This document shows, piece by piece, positions 47,407 to 56,834 of a stretch of DNA of 64,000 bases; position 1 is the first letter of the stretch; every line of letters starts with the position of its first letter. Below the pieces are notes generated by a model. It did not search any database. It saw nothing but the letters and a program-made list of their open reading frames with translations, and had not been told where the DNA came from. A program made the position numbers and the translations under genes. The stretch is from Davidsoniella eucalypti (lineage: Eukaryota > Ascomycota > Sordariomycetes > Microascales > Ceratocystidaceae), in NCBI GenBank assembly GCA_004009845.1, contig RMBW01000003.1, positions 372,001 through 436,000 of the forward strand, given 5' to 3'.

Positions 47407-47994
47407 TTACTCGGAAGCAGTGACAACACGGGCTAGAGGATATATGTTAGTTTATGTGAAGTTTGTGTGACGAAGGCCGAGTCTTTTGGTATCGTTCGAT
47501 TTCAAAATAGAATATTAAGATTTGGAGGGATGTCGGTGGACGTACTGTAGATCTGCATCTTGCTGTGCTGGACAACGGGCTTGATAAGACCCTCCTCCTC
47601 AAGCTGCTTCAGGCACTTGCGAGCCAGAGAGCCGTTGATCTTCATACGGTCAACCAGAGTGGCGACGGTCACCAGGCGGTAGGACTGTACATCCTTGTGC
47701 AGCTTCTCGTCGACGTTCTTCTCAAGGTAGACGGCGTGCTGGGCCCTGTGGGAGAGGAGATAGGTGGTTAGCCACTTGATACATAATTTATCATATTGCG
47801 ATTTGGCCTAAGTTCGATTCAAGAACTTCGCACAAAACTTGTCGCTAACGCATGATCGTGCAAATGACGTGATGAGATCAGTCGCGAAGTCGTGGTGATA
47901 ATGACTGTCTGTATGAATGGAAAAGGTGGACTTACTTGTCCTTGACCTTGCCCTTCGACCACTTCTTCTTCTGCTTCTTAGCGGCGGGGGCCAT
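47407..47994 (-). CDS. RPS25: 40S ribosomal protein eS25
   Basis: eS25 is a small-subunit ribosomal protein near the E site and head of the 40S particle. Three exons on the minus strand (47936-47994, 47546-47745, 47407-47432) give 94 residues. The N-terminus MAPAAKKQKKKWSKGKVKDK is the usual Lys-rich tail. The winged-helix domain follows (HAVYLEKNVDEKLHKDV, YRLVTVATLVDRMKINGSLA, CLKQLEEEGLIKPVVQHSKM). It ends QIYTRVVTASE. The last intron has the donor GTACGT and the end AAACTAACATATATCCTCTAG. Codon use is strongly biased to C/G third positions. It is divergent from RPS5, with 411 bp between start codons. Confidence 0.96.
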
Positions 47995-48405
47995 TTTTTC
48001 TGATTTGGATGTTTGGATGGTTGTCGCTGAAAGAAAGAAGAATTCCAGGAGGGGCCGCGAATGATAGTATTGGGTTTGGAGGTCTGGGGTGTTAGGGAAT
48101 CCTTAGTAATCCACATAAACTATGAGGGCACACAGGGCACACAGGGCACACACACAAAAGGGCAGTCTAGCCCTAAGTCAGGCGGGGAGGAAAGGCCCAC
48201 CCCAATCGCTAATTGGTTGCAGCCACAACCACGGAAAAATGTGCCCCACTAAGCCAGGGAATGGCAGGCGCACTCACTTTTCCAAACTTTGGATTTTGGG
48301 AAATCTCACAAACACCCAGCAATCTCCAGATTACATTGACGACGTCTCGACCTTACCAATTCGCCAAACCGACCCTATTTTCCGTCGAAACGCGATACAG
48401 ACAAA
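47995..48405. promoter_or_regulatory. Bidirectional ribosomal protein promoter RPS25/RPS5
   Basis: These 411 bp separate two divergent 40S protein genes. Two telobox-like hexamers occur: TTAGGG at 48092-48097 and CCCTAA at 48171-48176. Tbf1-type factors bind such sites at ribosomal protein genes in several fungi. Three exact copies of the nonamer GGGCACACA lie in tandem at 48126-48152 between them. A CCAAT-box-like ATTGG (reverse complement CCAAT) occurs near 48213. Function is inferred from position and known families. Confidence 0.6.
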
Positions 48406-49402
48406 ATGAGCGAGAGCGGTGATGTCGAAGTTCAGGCCGGTGCCTACCGGGTCTTGCCCAAGGATGTCCAGACTGATGGCCAGATTCGTCTGTTCAACAA
48501 GTGGGATTAGTACGTTCGCACCACCTCTTACGATGTCGTTGCGATGAAGCCATGGCCAGATATTACCAGTCAAGTCATGATACACCAGAAATTGCAACGA
48601 CAGTCCAAAATCTACTTTACGACGAACAATCAGCTAACAACATTAACAGCTCCGAGGTTGAGGTCCGCGATATCTCTTTGACGTACGAATTTTCCAAACT
48701 ATCCGCCACCAACGCATTATGATCGATCGAGAAAAAACTAACTTATTCCAAAGCGACTACGTTTCCCTGCGCAACCCTGTCTACGTCACCCACACTGCCG
48801 GTCGCTATGCCTCCAAGCGTTTCCGCAAGGCCAACTGCCCTATCATTGAGCGTCTGACCAACTCTCTGATGATGCACGTAAGTTTTGTCATTTCAATTGC
48901 CCGCCACTCGGACAAAATATCGGAAACACCAAAGACTGACATATTTTTTACCATAGGGCCGTAACAACGGTAAGAAGCTGATGGCTACCCGCATCATTGC
49001 CCACTCTTTCGAGATTGTGAGTTTCCCCTATAAACAACAATGAACGAACATATCGAATCTTTCTAACATATGTACGACAATCAGATCCACCTCATGACCG
49101 ACCAGAACCCCATCCAGATCGCCGTTGATGCTATTGTCAACTGCGGTCCCCGCGAAGACTCTACCCGTATCGGTTCCGCTGGTACCGTCCGCAGACAAGC
49201 CGTCGATGTTTCTCCTCTCCGCAGAGTCAACCAGGCTATCTCCCTGCTGACCACTGGTGCCCGTGAGGCTTCTTTCCGCAATGTCAAGACCGTTGCCGAG
49301 TGTCTGGCTGAGGAGCTGATCAACGCCGCCAAGGGTTCTTCCAACTCCTACGCTATCAAGAAGAAGGATGAGCTGGAGCGTGTCGCCAAGTCTAACCGGT
49401 AA
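48406..49402 (+). CDS. RPS5: 40S ribosomal protein uS7
   Basis: uS7 binds the 3' major domain of 18S rRNA and lies at the E site of the 40S subunit. Five exons (48406-48509, 48650-48682, 48754-48877, 48957-49016, 49085-49402) give 212 residues. Motifs in order are LFNKWDYSEVEVRDISLTDY, HTAGRYASKRFRKANCPIIE, RLTNSLMMHGRNNGKKLM, HLMTDQNPIQ, GPREDSTRIGSAGTVRRQAV, and the conserved end KKKDELERVAKSNR. The second exon has only 33 nt. All junctions keep phase with GT-AG borders, and several introns have CTAAC branch sites. Intron 1 (140 nt) carries a 9-bp inverted repeat. Confidence 0.97.
48534..48602 (+). other. Inverted repeat in RPS5 intron 1
   Basis: TGTCGTTGC (48534-48542) and its exact complement GCAACGACA (48594-48602) face each other across 51 nt within the first intron. 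In RNA they would form a closed stem. The sequence just inside the 5' arm, GCGATGA, is one base from a box C, but I find no CTGA box D beside the 3' arm. So a C/D snoRNA is not supported. Confidence 0.5.
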
Positions 49403-50076
49403 ACGGGAGGCATTGGGAATTTTCTTTCTCATTGGATCGGAAAAAGAACAACAAAGAGAGAATCAATACAATTGGGAGAATTCAAAACAAAAAGTTCTTG
49501 GGACAGGTTTCATGGCGTGGTTCGGGCATCTTTCGAGCTGCTTTGCATTTTTGCGTTAAGGGTACGGTAACGCGGCACGGCACTGTTACGATAGGGCTAA
49601 TAAAGTATCAATTACGGCCCATGAATGGATTAACGAAGTCTTTTTTTCTTTTTCTTCTTCTGGAATTCATTTGTACTTGAAGCCCACTGGACACTTTGAA
49701 TGCATATATGCCGAATCATCTCAAGGAAAGTATCCAAGAGCAGTTTGGTCTATACCCTTTTATTATATGCTCTGGTCAAAAAGAAACGGCTGTAGCGATT
49801 GAAACCTTTGATGAATATAAAAAGTCAAACATAAACTCTTGAATCCAGTTATGTACCGTCGGAAATTGGCTCATTGTGTTGGTGTGTTTTGATATCCTTT
49901 GTTTCGTAGTGCAAAATGATAACGAGTTCGTGATATGTTAGTCAGCAAAGATTCAATGCGATTTAAGACGCATTCTACAAATGCTCGGAGGTTTTGAGAC
50001 AGGTTCCGGATGAGGTGGTTTTTCCCGGAAAGGATTAGAAGTTGAAATGCACAGGAATAGCATATAACGAACACTG

Positions 50077-50217
50077 TTGAGAAGTAGGCTGTCCTTCACC
50101 TTACATTGTATACTAGTATTAGTTCGGGGCTGTGTATCTTAAGATACCGAGGTGGTACATATTTGTCAAGAGCTCCATTTCCACCTTAATAAAATTGAAT
50201 TATATAAAATTAAAAAA
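50077..50217 (+). repeat. Dispersed repeat, copy 1
   Basis: First of three similar segments. It starts TTGAGAAGTAGGCTGTC, then has a GTATACTAGTATTAG block, a short palindrome TATCTTAAGATA, GATACCGAGGTG, AAGAGCTCCATTTCCACC, and an A-rich end AAAATTGAATT. Confidence 0.8.
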
Positions 50218-50293
50218 AACCCCAAAAAACAAAACAAAACACATAACTAACGAAACCATAACAAATGTTCTGTATCTCAGTGACCTGTCACTA

Positions 50294-50432
50294 TTGAGAA
50301 GTAGGCTGTCTTTCACCTTACATTATATACTAGTATTAGTTTAGGGCTGTATATCTTAGGATACCGAGGTGCTACATAGCTGTCAAGAGCTCCATTTCCA
50401 CCATAATAAAAATTGAATTAAAAAATTAAAAA
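50294..50432 (+). repeat. Dispersed repeat, copy 2
   Basis: Second copy with the same order of blocks as copy 1 and scattered substitutions (for example TATCTTAGGATA instead of TATCTTAAGATA). It is separated from copy 1 by 76 bp of unrelated A-rich sequence. Confidence 0.8.
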
Positions 50433-50491
50433 CGACACATTCTTCACCAAGAATGCTAATTGTATTTATTTCCTGCCGTCAGAGCATCAAT

Positions 50492-50606
50492 ATACATTGT
50501 ATACTAGTATTGGTTTAGGGCTGTGTGTGTATCTTAGGATACCGAGGTGCTACATAGCTATCAAGAGCTCCATTTCCGCCTTGATAAAATTGAATTAAAA
50601 ATAAAA
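50492..50606 (+). repeat. Dispersed repeat, copy 3 (5'-truncated)
   Basis: Third copy, lacking the first 25 bp or so (the TTGAGAAGTAGGCTG block) and with a four-base GTGT expansion. It otherwise retains ACTAGTATTGGTTTAGGGC, GATACCGAGGTGCTACATAG and GAGCTCCATTTCCGCC. Confidence 0.75.
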
Positions 50607-51155
50607 TCATAGCCAAAGCGCAAGTCTGGTGAAAATTGAAGTTGTTTTGCCTTTTTCCTATCGGATCAATGGACATGTGTTATAAACTATTTTATAGGTC
50701 ACCCTTTCGCCAGGAAGACGGGAATGGTCTAATGGTTCAGTTCCTAGCTGAATATTAACACCGGAGTGGCCTCACTCACCGCTTAGGCCACTCACCGCTT
50801 TCCTGGCCAATCCTTGCTAGGAACAAGAATTAGGCCGCCAACCAACTCGCACGCATACGGACTTAGACGGACTTAGAGGGTGTAGAGTGTCGGCTTCTGC
50901 GAGATGGAGCTCTGCGATAAACCTAACAAACCTGGTCCGCTTAGCTCCAAGGCGGGAATGATCAACCTCAGGACAAACTCGTAGAAGTCACCCTACACTC
51001 TGAGGAGGGAGAATGGATAGGAGGATGAGGAAGATAAGACTGGGGCGCCCCAGTGGATGGAATGAGCTGGAAGGGAAGGATAAGGACAGGAATAGGGGGG
51101 GGGTCACAGGAGGATATGGTGGATGAAGGGACACAACGACAACACCGACGACACA

Positions 51156-51209
51156 GAACACCAAGAGAAGAGAACGCCAAGAGAAGAGAACACCAAGAGA
51201 AGAGAACAC
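51156..51209 (+). repeat. 16-bp tandem repeat
   Basis: Three 16-bp units GAACACCAAGAGAAGA, the middle one with a single A-to-G change, followed by a partial GAACAC. It lies inside the GC-richer island and has no coding frame of note. Confidence 0.85.
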
Positions 51210-52209
51210 GACCGAGACGGCGGCAAGAGATGTAGGTACCATCGAGGTACCGAACTCTTTTGGTAAATTTGCACAAACTTTTATTACTTTACTTGTTCAA
51301 GCAGCCTGTCTAAGATCTCAGTGTGCCCTAGAACTACAGATACAGCGTTGTTGCTGGACAAGAGTAGCTGATATTCGGATAGATTAAACTAGTTAGTTGT
51401 ATTAGCAAGATTCCTGAACGTTCCATTGAATCACTAGGATTGTACGATGCCACCCAGATTAGGATACCTGACAAGTAATCGAAAGTCCCCCCCCCCCTCC
51501 GCTAAGACAACAAACTCAATCAATGGCTTGTATATGTTCGGTACAGTTCTAGCATCGTTAATATTTAGTTGTATATGCTATGGTTGGTCTTACTAAGCAA
51601 GTTTTTCTGCCGGCTTTATGTTCAGACGAATAGTGCCCAATTCTTGGTCTTTCCTGCTATAAAAGAGCCATTGGTTCGATTCACCGTTTTTGCGTTATTA
51701 TCCTTCAAAATCGTACTTTTTTTCCAATTGGAATTCATATAAAATTCCAAACGGCGATGATATACACAAAATATTCACGGAATCTTCTCTATGACGTCTA
51801 ATGCGGATACTGCAAATGGTAAGCTCAATTTACTTTACTTACAGAAAAACCCCATTTTTATTTCTGGGTCTGAGCAGTGTGTAACAATAGCTAGCATAGC
51901 TGAACTAGGGTTGCTGCAGGGAGAGGTGTCCATCAATATGCACAACTTGTACATCCAAGTATGGAAATATTAGACTGCAAGGAAGAAGTGGGTCTTTGCT
52001 GCTTGAATCGATTTTACAATGTACACTCATCTGCCTTAGTTTGACTGTATTTAATGGGGCTGCCCCGAAGGATGTTCATCAAAGCAGACATGATATGTAT
52101 TACTATATCAATATGTTTATATATAAGAAAGCCGCTATCTAAGAGCATATAATATACGTAACAGCTACAAAAGCAATAACCTAATTGATTTCTCATTTTT
52201 ATAACTATC

Positions 52210-52218
52210 TATATATAA
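52210..52218 (+). promoter_or_regulatory. TATA-like element close to the GNAT start codon
   Basis: TATATATAA ends only 19 bp before the ATG at 52238. If used as a TATA box, it would allow at most a very short leader. It may instead be fortuitous in this AT-rich promoter. Confidence 0.3.
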
Positions 52219-52237
52219 GCTGTACACAAAACCAAAC

Positions 52238-52978
52238 ATGGCTGCTGAACCAGAAATCACTGTCTCTTTCCTCGCTCCGACGGACGTCAGCAAATACTCT
52301 CGTACTCTTCCTGCCACAAAGGAAGCCCAGCCAACCATACCCCAGCTTTTCCACGATGCCATGGTTGTCCGTAACGACGTCTTCGTCGTAGAGCAAAAGG
52401 TTCCCGTCGAGAATGAATTCGATGCCGATGATTCTCGAAGCTGCCAATTTGTAGCATACGCTACCCCGCCATCCTCTTCTGACGATCATTCTATGCCTAA
52501 ATCACCAAAACCTGTTGGAACTATTCGTATTGTTCCGTTCCCACACGCACCGCATCCTACTCCGAAATTGGCGTATTGGGATGGCATCCCAGAAGGTTTT
52601 GCCGCTGACTCTCCCGAAGCCAACCCAAAGCCCACCTTTTCAGACCGTACAACCTCTTTTCACGATGGCCACGAGCCATATGTCAAGCTCGGTAGACTGG
52701 CTGTACAAAAGGCTTGGCGCGGAAAAGGGTTGGGCGGCATTTTGGTTCGCGGCGCCTTAAAATGGCTCGCCGAGAATCCGCATGCATTCGATAATGCCCT
52801 CCCGTCAGACGAGGGGGAGAAGAGGGAGTTTAAAGGGTTGGTTTGTGCTCATGCGCAGATCCAGGCTCAGAAATCATGGGCGCGCTGGGGCTTCGAAGTT
52901 GATGAGTCCATGGGGGTTTGGAATGAAGAAGGTATCTCGCACGTTGGAATGTTCCAGCGTGTGAAGACGGATGCCTGA
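52238..52978 (+). CDS. GNAT-family N-acetyltransferase
   Basis: A single exon of 246 residues encodes a GCN5-related acyltransferase that uses acetyl-CoA. Strand 1 is ITVSFLAP. The N-terminal helix region has FHDAMVVRNDVFVVEQKVP (residues 38-56). Motif A spans KLGRLAVQKAWRGKGLGGIL (150-169), with the pyrophosphate-binding loop RGKGLG (161-166). Motif B is ARWGFEVDESMGVW near the end. An insert of about 60 residues between strands (VGTIRIVPFPHAPHP to HDGHEPYV) is Pro-rich. Similar fungal proteins exist, but I do not know a substrate. Small amines, as for other stand-alone GNATs, are only a guess. Its stop codon lies 85 bp from that of the convergent SPO22 gene. Confidence 0.85.
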   Translation: MAAEPEITVSFLAPTDVSKYSRTLPATKEAQPTIPQLFHDAMVVRNDVFVVEQKVPVENEFDADDSRSCQFVAYATPPSSSDDHSMPKSPKPVGTIRIVPFPHAPHPTPKLAYWDGIPEGFAADSPEANPKPTFSDRTTSFHDGHEPYVKLGRLAVQKAWRGKGLGGILVRGALKWLAENPHAFDNALPSDEGEKREFKGLVCAHAQIQAQKSWARWGFEVDESMGVWNEEGISHVGMFQRVKTDA

Positions 52979-53063
52979 AGGAGGGACTTGCTTTGCTAGA
53001 AAGTGTAGATATGAATCAATGATATACAGTGCTGAATGTGTTGATGCTGCTCGATCAAGCTAC

Positions 53064-56000
53064 TTATTTCCATTGCAACTTGAGGAATCGTTCCTGCATA
53101 TGAGCTGCAAAGACACCATCATCATCTCTACAGTGCGCGAGACTCAGGGCGTGATCAAACCATATCCTAGCATCGTCATCGTTTCCAGAACTCCATTGAT
53201 CTGTTGCGTGATTGAATGCCATAATGGATATCCATTCTAATTCGTCCGCTGGATACTTGGTGCTTTTCTAAAACGGTTGTTAGCATGCCATTTTCTAGCT
53301 ATTGAAGCTGCGATCCGTGAACTATACATCTGTTACATCCTTTGCGACGTTGAGAACTGTCTTGAGAACTTCAAGAGCGAGGCTATCGGAGGTCGGAAGC
53401 ACTGTTTGGAAAAGACAGCGCATATACTTGGCCAGGCGATCGTGGTCAAACTGCTGTAGCTCCCATATCTTGTTGACTATCAATTGAAGAATCCGATATA
53501 CATCTAGATACAAAAAGGTTAGTTTTTAAGAGAAACAAGATCCAATCATAGAATACATGATATATAACGTACCCTTGATTGGCATGTCCGTGAGGGATAA
53601 AACATAATCGCCCATGCCTTTGAAAATCTCTTCACTCGGACAACTTTTTGATGCCTTCTGTACAATGATGCTCATATCATCCCATTCTCGGCATGTTGCA
53701 GCAGCTTCGAAGTCAAAGACGTATAGTACTGACAGCTTCCCAAGTAAATCGTCTTTGATGTGAGATTGGAAAGTTTCCTTTAGTTGTTCGAACTCATCGT
53801 CGTATAATTTGACATACTTTCGTAAATCAAGATACGCCTGAAGTTTTGGCTTGATGTCATCTTCTGCTCGTGCCACTGCAGCCAAAGACGCGGCCACGAC
53901 AAAGCTTCCACAGAGTTTTTTTAGGGCAAGATCTTGTGCTGCGTCTAGAGATATGTCATCCGGGTAGAAATCGTTCAATTGCAGACAAACTTTCATTAGT
54001 CTCACCACATATAGAGGGCTCCAGACTGTGATACCCTTCAAGGCAGTGTTGTATGAGTTTTGGCTAAACCAATTTAGTTCCTGTACCGGGAATTCTTTGG
54101 AGCCTTTTGCATTTCTTGGCGTTTCTGCTATTGCGTTGGCAGCTTCAATGGTGTTAGTTGGTTTCTTATCTTCACTCATAGTTACGGCTAGGTAGAAACT
54201 TACCAGCTTCGAAAACGGCGCAAAGATCCCCAACAATGAGCTCGACATCGTCTGGATTCCCACTACGTAGTTTTTGGTATAACATCCGGATGGTACATCT
54301 CATCAGGCTAGGGACATGTATTCCAGACTCTGGCTGTACTTGAGTAACATCCATCAAATGTTTCATGGCAATGATGGCCGTATCTAGATTTCCGTTGTTC
54401 TGAGAATCCATGACGCAGGCATACAAAATATCACGCCCAGCCGTAGTATCACGAGAAACGTTTTCTAGACATTTCGTTGCAAAGTCAACGTCTTTGCTTC
54501 GTGCTGCGACTTTGAACATGAGGAACGCCGTAATTTGTTCTCGTTGTATGGCTTCTGGTAGACTGTGGAATATTTCTTTAGCTGTCTCAAAATCTGATCT
54601 TTCAAAAGCACAGAGAATCAACTTTCTGTGAGTTTGAGAACATTAGTATATGTTACATCGTGGAATGCCATGTCATTTACAATACTTACCGTGCTAGCTT
54701 TCCGTGGTTTGTGGTACCACAGCTCATGAATATGGGGTGTAGAGCTATCTTACACCACTCCTCAGTTTGAATGTAGTTGGATTGTGCCATACTTGACTCG
54801 ATCTTCTTCCAGAGAATGGACTGAACAGCACCAGATGTCTGTGAATCTGCAGGCTGGCCAAGTCTCTGATGAACATCTTCTAGAACTTCCAAGAGCGAAG
54901 TCTCTATGCTGGATTTATCAAGAGAAACAAATATCCAGACGTAAATGATTAAGGCTTTCGATATCCAATCTTGCTTTGCTGGGGAAACGGTAGTTTCACG
55001 CAAAAGTGTGGCGACGATCCCCAAAGCCTTGACAGGACTTACCTCCTTAAGCAATTTCACTTCTTGGAGGATAGTTCTGAATTGACTCTCCTTCAGATCC
55101 GGAACTCGTGAAAAACGGGCTAATATGTCCGAGAATGACTCGGCGTCAAACGTCTCGGCGGGGACAGCTTTGAGTAGATGTATGCGTAATAGGATGACGA
55201 TAGGCGCATCACCAATCTCACTTTCAAGTTTACAGACTAGTTCCTCTGCGTTATTTCGACCTTCGATCGTATCTTGGTATAGGTTGGCACGCACAAGCGC
55301 TTGCATGACATTAAGGCGTAACTCGACGCCCAGACGACTGAGTTTATCAATGTCATGCATATTGATGACTTCGAAGGCACGATTGATCCAGACCACACCT
55401 AGTTTATAGTCCTTCTTGCGTACTAAGCCCTTTCCAATTTCGAAGAAGACCTCAACTAGATTTTCAGAGTATGTCGTGTCGAGGGATTGGAGAAGAGGAG
55501 TGCTTTTTTCGTACATGTGGTTGGCGATATCTAGCCTGTCTTGTTTCCATGACTATAAACATTGTTAGTAGGGTATTCCATCGTTTCATTGTTTACGGCA
55601 TAGACTCTTACTAGGCTTGTTCGTAGAACGTAGTATTCGGCGTCATTTCTTGTTAGGATGACCTTTTGCTCTGAGCTGAGCTCCTTCTTTGACAAACTTT
55701 CACTTATCGCAGTACTTCGTTTCAAGACTGTTAGACAAGTATCTAGTTCATTATCGCCTAGGAGTGATGTGAGTCATATAAGCCAATACGAAAAGGCTTG
55801 AACATGGATTTCCATATTAACTTACTCAGACATGCCCTAGCTGCAAACAAGGACAACTTGTACACACCTAGCCTTGTCTCTATCGCCACGTTCTTTGCCA
55901 TGCCGATACTCTCTGCTTGCCATCTTGCTACATCGAGCACATGAAACGCGAAAACCACCATCTTGACAAGCAACTGTCTTCTCAGTCTCGAATGAACGTC

Positions 56001-56380
56001 ATCATCTTGAACTACAGACGCGCTAAATGGTCTACGTAGACGAAGACATAGATTCCATAAATTTGTAGCTTGGAGGTCAAGATTGTTCAGTGCTGTCCGA
56101 TTGGCAGGATCGATTGCTAGACGCTTGTTACAAGTTAATTTCTCGGCAGATCGAACGTGGGATGAAAGCTCGGTCCGGAGAGTGTCGATCGAGGGTTTAT
56201 CAATAGCGGACGGGAGAGTCAAATTAGCCTTTTTACAGAAATCTATGCGCACCCAGCCAGACTTGATGTTAGCAATTGATTGATATCAATCTAAGTATAG
56301 GCAACGAATTATGGTAGGTGGGCTTAATATAGACCTTGAAGGGCCGTGATCTTGGCGGCGATATCTGTATTCGAAGACAT
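53064..56380 (-). CDS. SPO22: Meiosis protein Spo22/Zip4
   Basis: Spo22/Zip4 (TEX11 in animals) is a TPR scaffold of the ZMM group that promotes crossovers and synaptonemal complex assembly in meiosis. Eight exons on the minus strand fit: 56335-56380, 55826-56242, 55612-55757, 54690-55552, 54204-54625, 53573-54142, 53328-53503 and 53064-53267. They total 947 residues with phase kept at every border. Family motifs include ANLWNLCLRLRR, VKMVVFAFHVLDVAR, EIGKGLVRKKDYKLGVVWINRAFEV, and PVQELNWFSQNSYNTALKG, which is the YP-EL-W-AFN type box. The last exon reads KYPADELEWISIMAFNHATD and ends ERFLKLQWK. Stopping one exon earlier, at the TAG at 53322-53324, would lose this conserved end; that TAG lies just inside an intron with donor GTATAG and branch GCTAAC. 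The first intron has an unusual donor GTCTAT. Expression is expected to be limited to meiosis. Confidence 0.88.
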
Positions 56381-56834
56381 TGCTTTTCTTTTAGAAGCCG
56401 AAGTAAGCAAACTTGGAGGCCAAAGAGGAATCTCGAGATTAGTTTGCGAGTGTTTGTGCGAAGAAAAAACAAATCAAGACTTAAAATTGGACAAGGCTGA
56501 TGAAAACGAGGTGATTGGATTATTCACGGGGCAACTACTACTTGAAGTATATAGACTATTGTGTATATTTCCCATGCTGGATGTTGCGATATTGTATCAT
56601 GATTGTAAAGTTTTTTTAAAAAGTGAAATAAATAGTACACGAGGGATATCAATATTTTAGATGCCCAAGACGTCGGCGAGACAGACCGATCTAGCGGCTT
56701 ATAGAAAGAATAGCAAGTAATTTTGTAATGATATAAACTACAGATACAGGATATAATGGCACTCGGGTATCAACATACGCCGTTAGTAAGTGATAAAGCA
56801 GGACTTTTTGAAGGTATGACGCATCTGCGTCTGA
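56381..56834. other. Spacer between SPO22 and acuM
   Basis: These 454 bp separate two tandem minus-strand genes and should contain the SPO22 promoter and the acuM 3' end. I see AT-rich sequence and no clear meiotic URS1-like element by eye. Confidence 0.5.

Larger units (their letters stand above)
49403..52237. other. Repeat-bearing intergenic region RPS5/GNAT
   Basis: No gene is supported here. It holds three copies of a roughly 115-140-bp repeat (50077-50606), a more GC-rich island from about 50700 to 51250 with a 16-bp tandem repeat, a run of nine G (51095-51103) and a run of eleven C (51487-51497). The island has no long frame and no terminal repeats that I could pair. The rest is AT-rich flank. 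Confidence 0.55.

Noticed and set aside
48510..48649. C/D snoRNA in RPS5 intron 1
   Set aside because: The terminal stem is present, but box C has a mismatch and no box D CTGA is found at the expected place.
50716..50760. tRNA-like GGTCTAATGGTTCAG segment
   Set aside because: It resembles a D arm, but no anticodon arm, T arm or acceptor partner follows at the right spacing.
53322..53324. TAG taken as the SPO22 stop codon
   Set aside because: The conserved C-terminal box of the family (YPADELEWISIMAFN) lies in the next exon, reached in phase through a GT-AG intron that contains this TAG.
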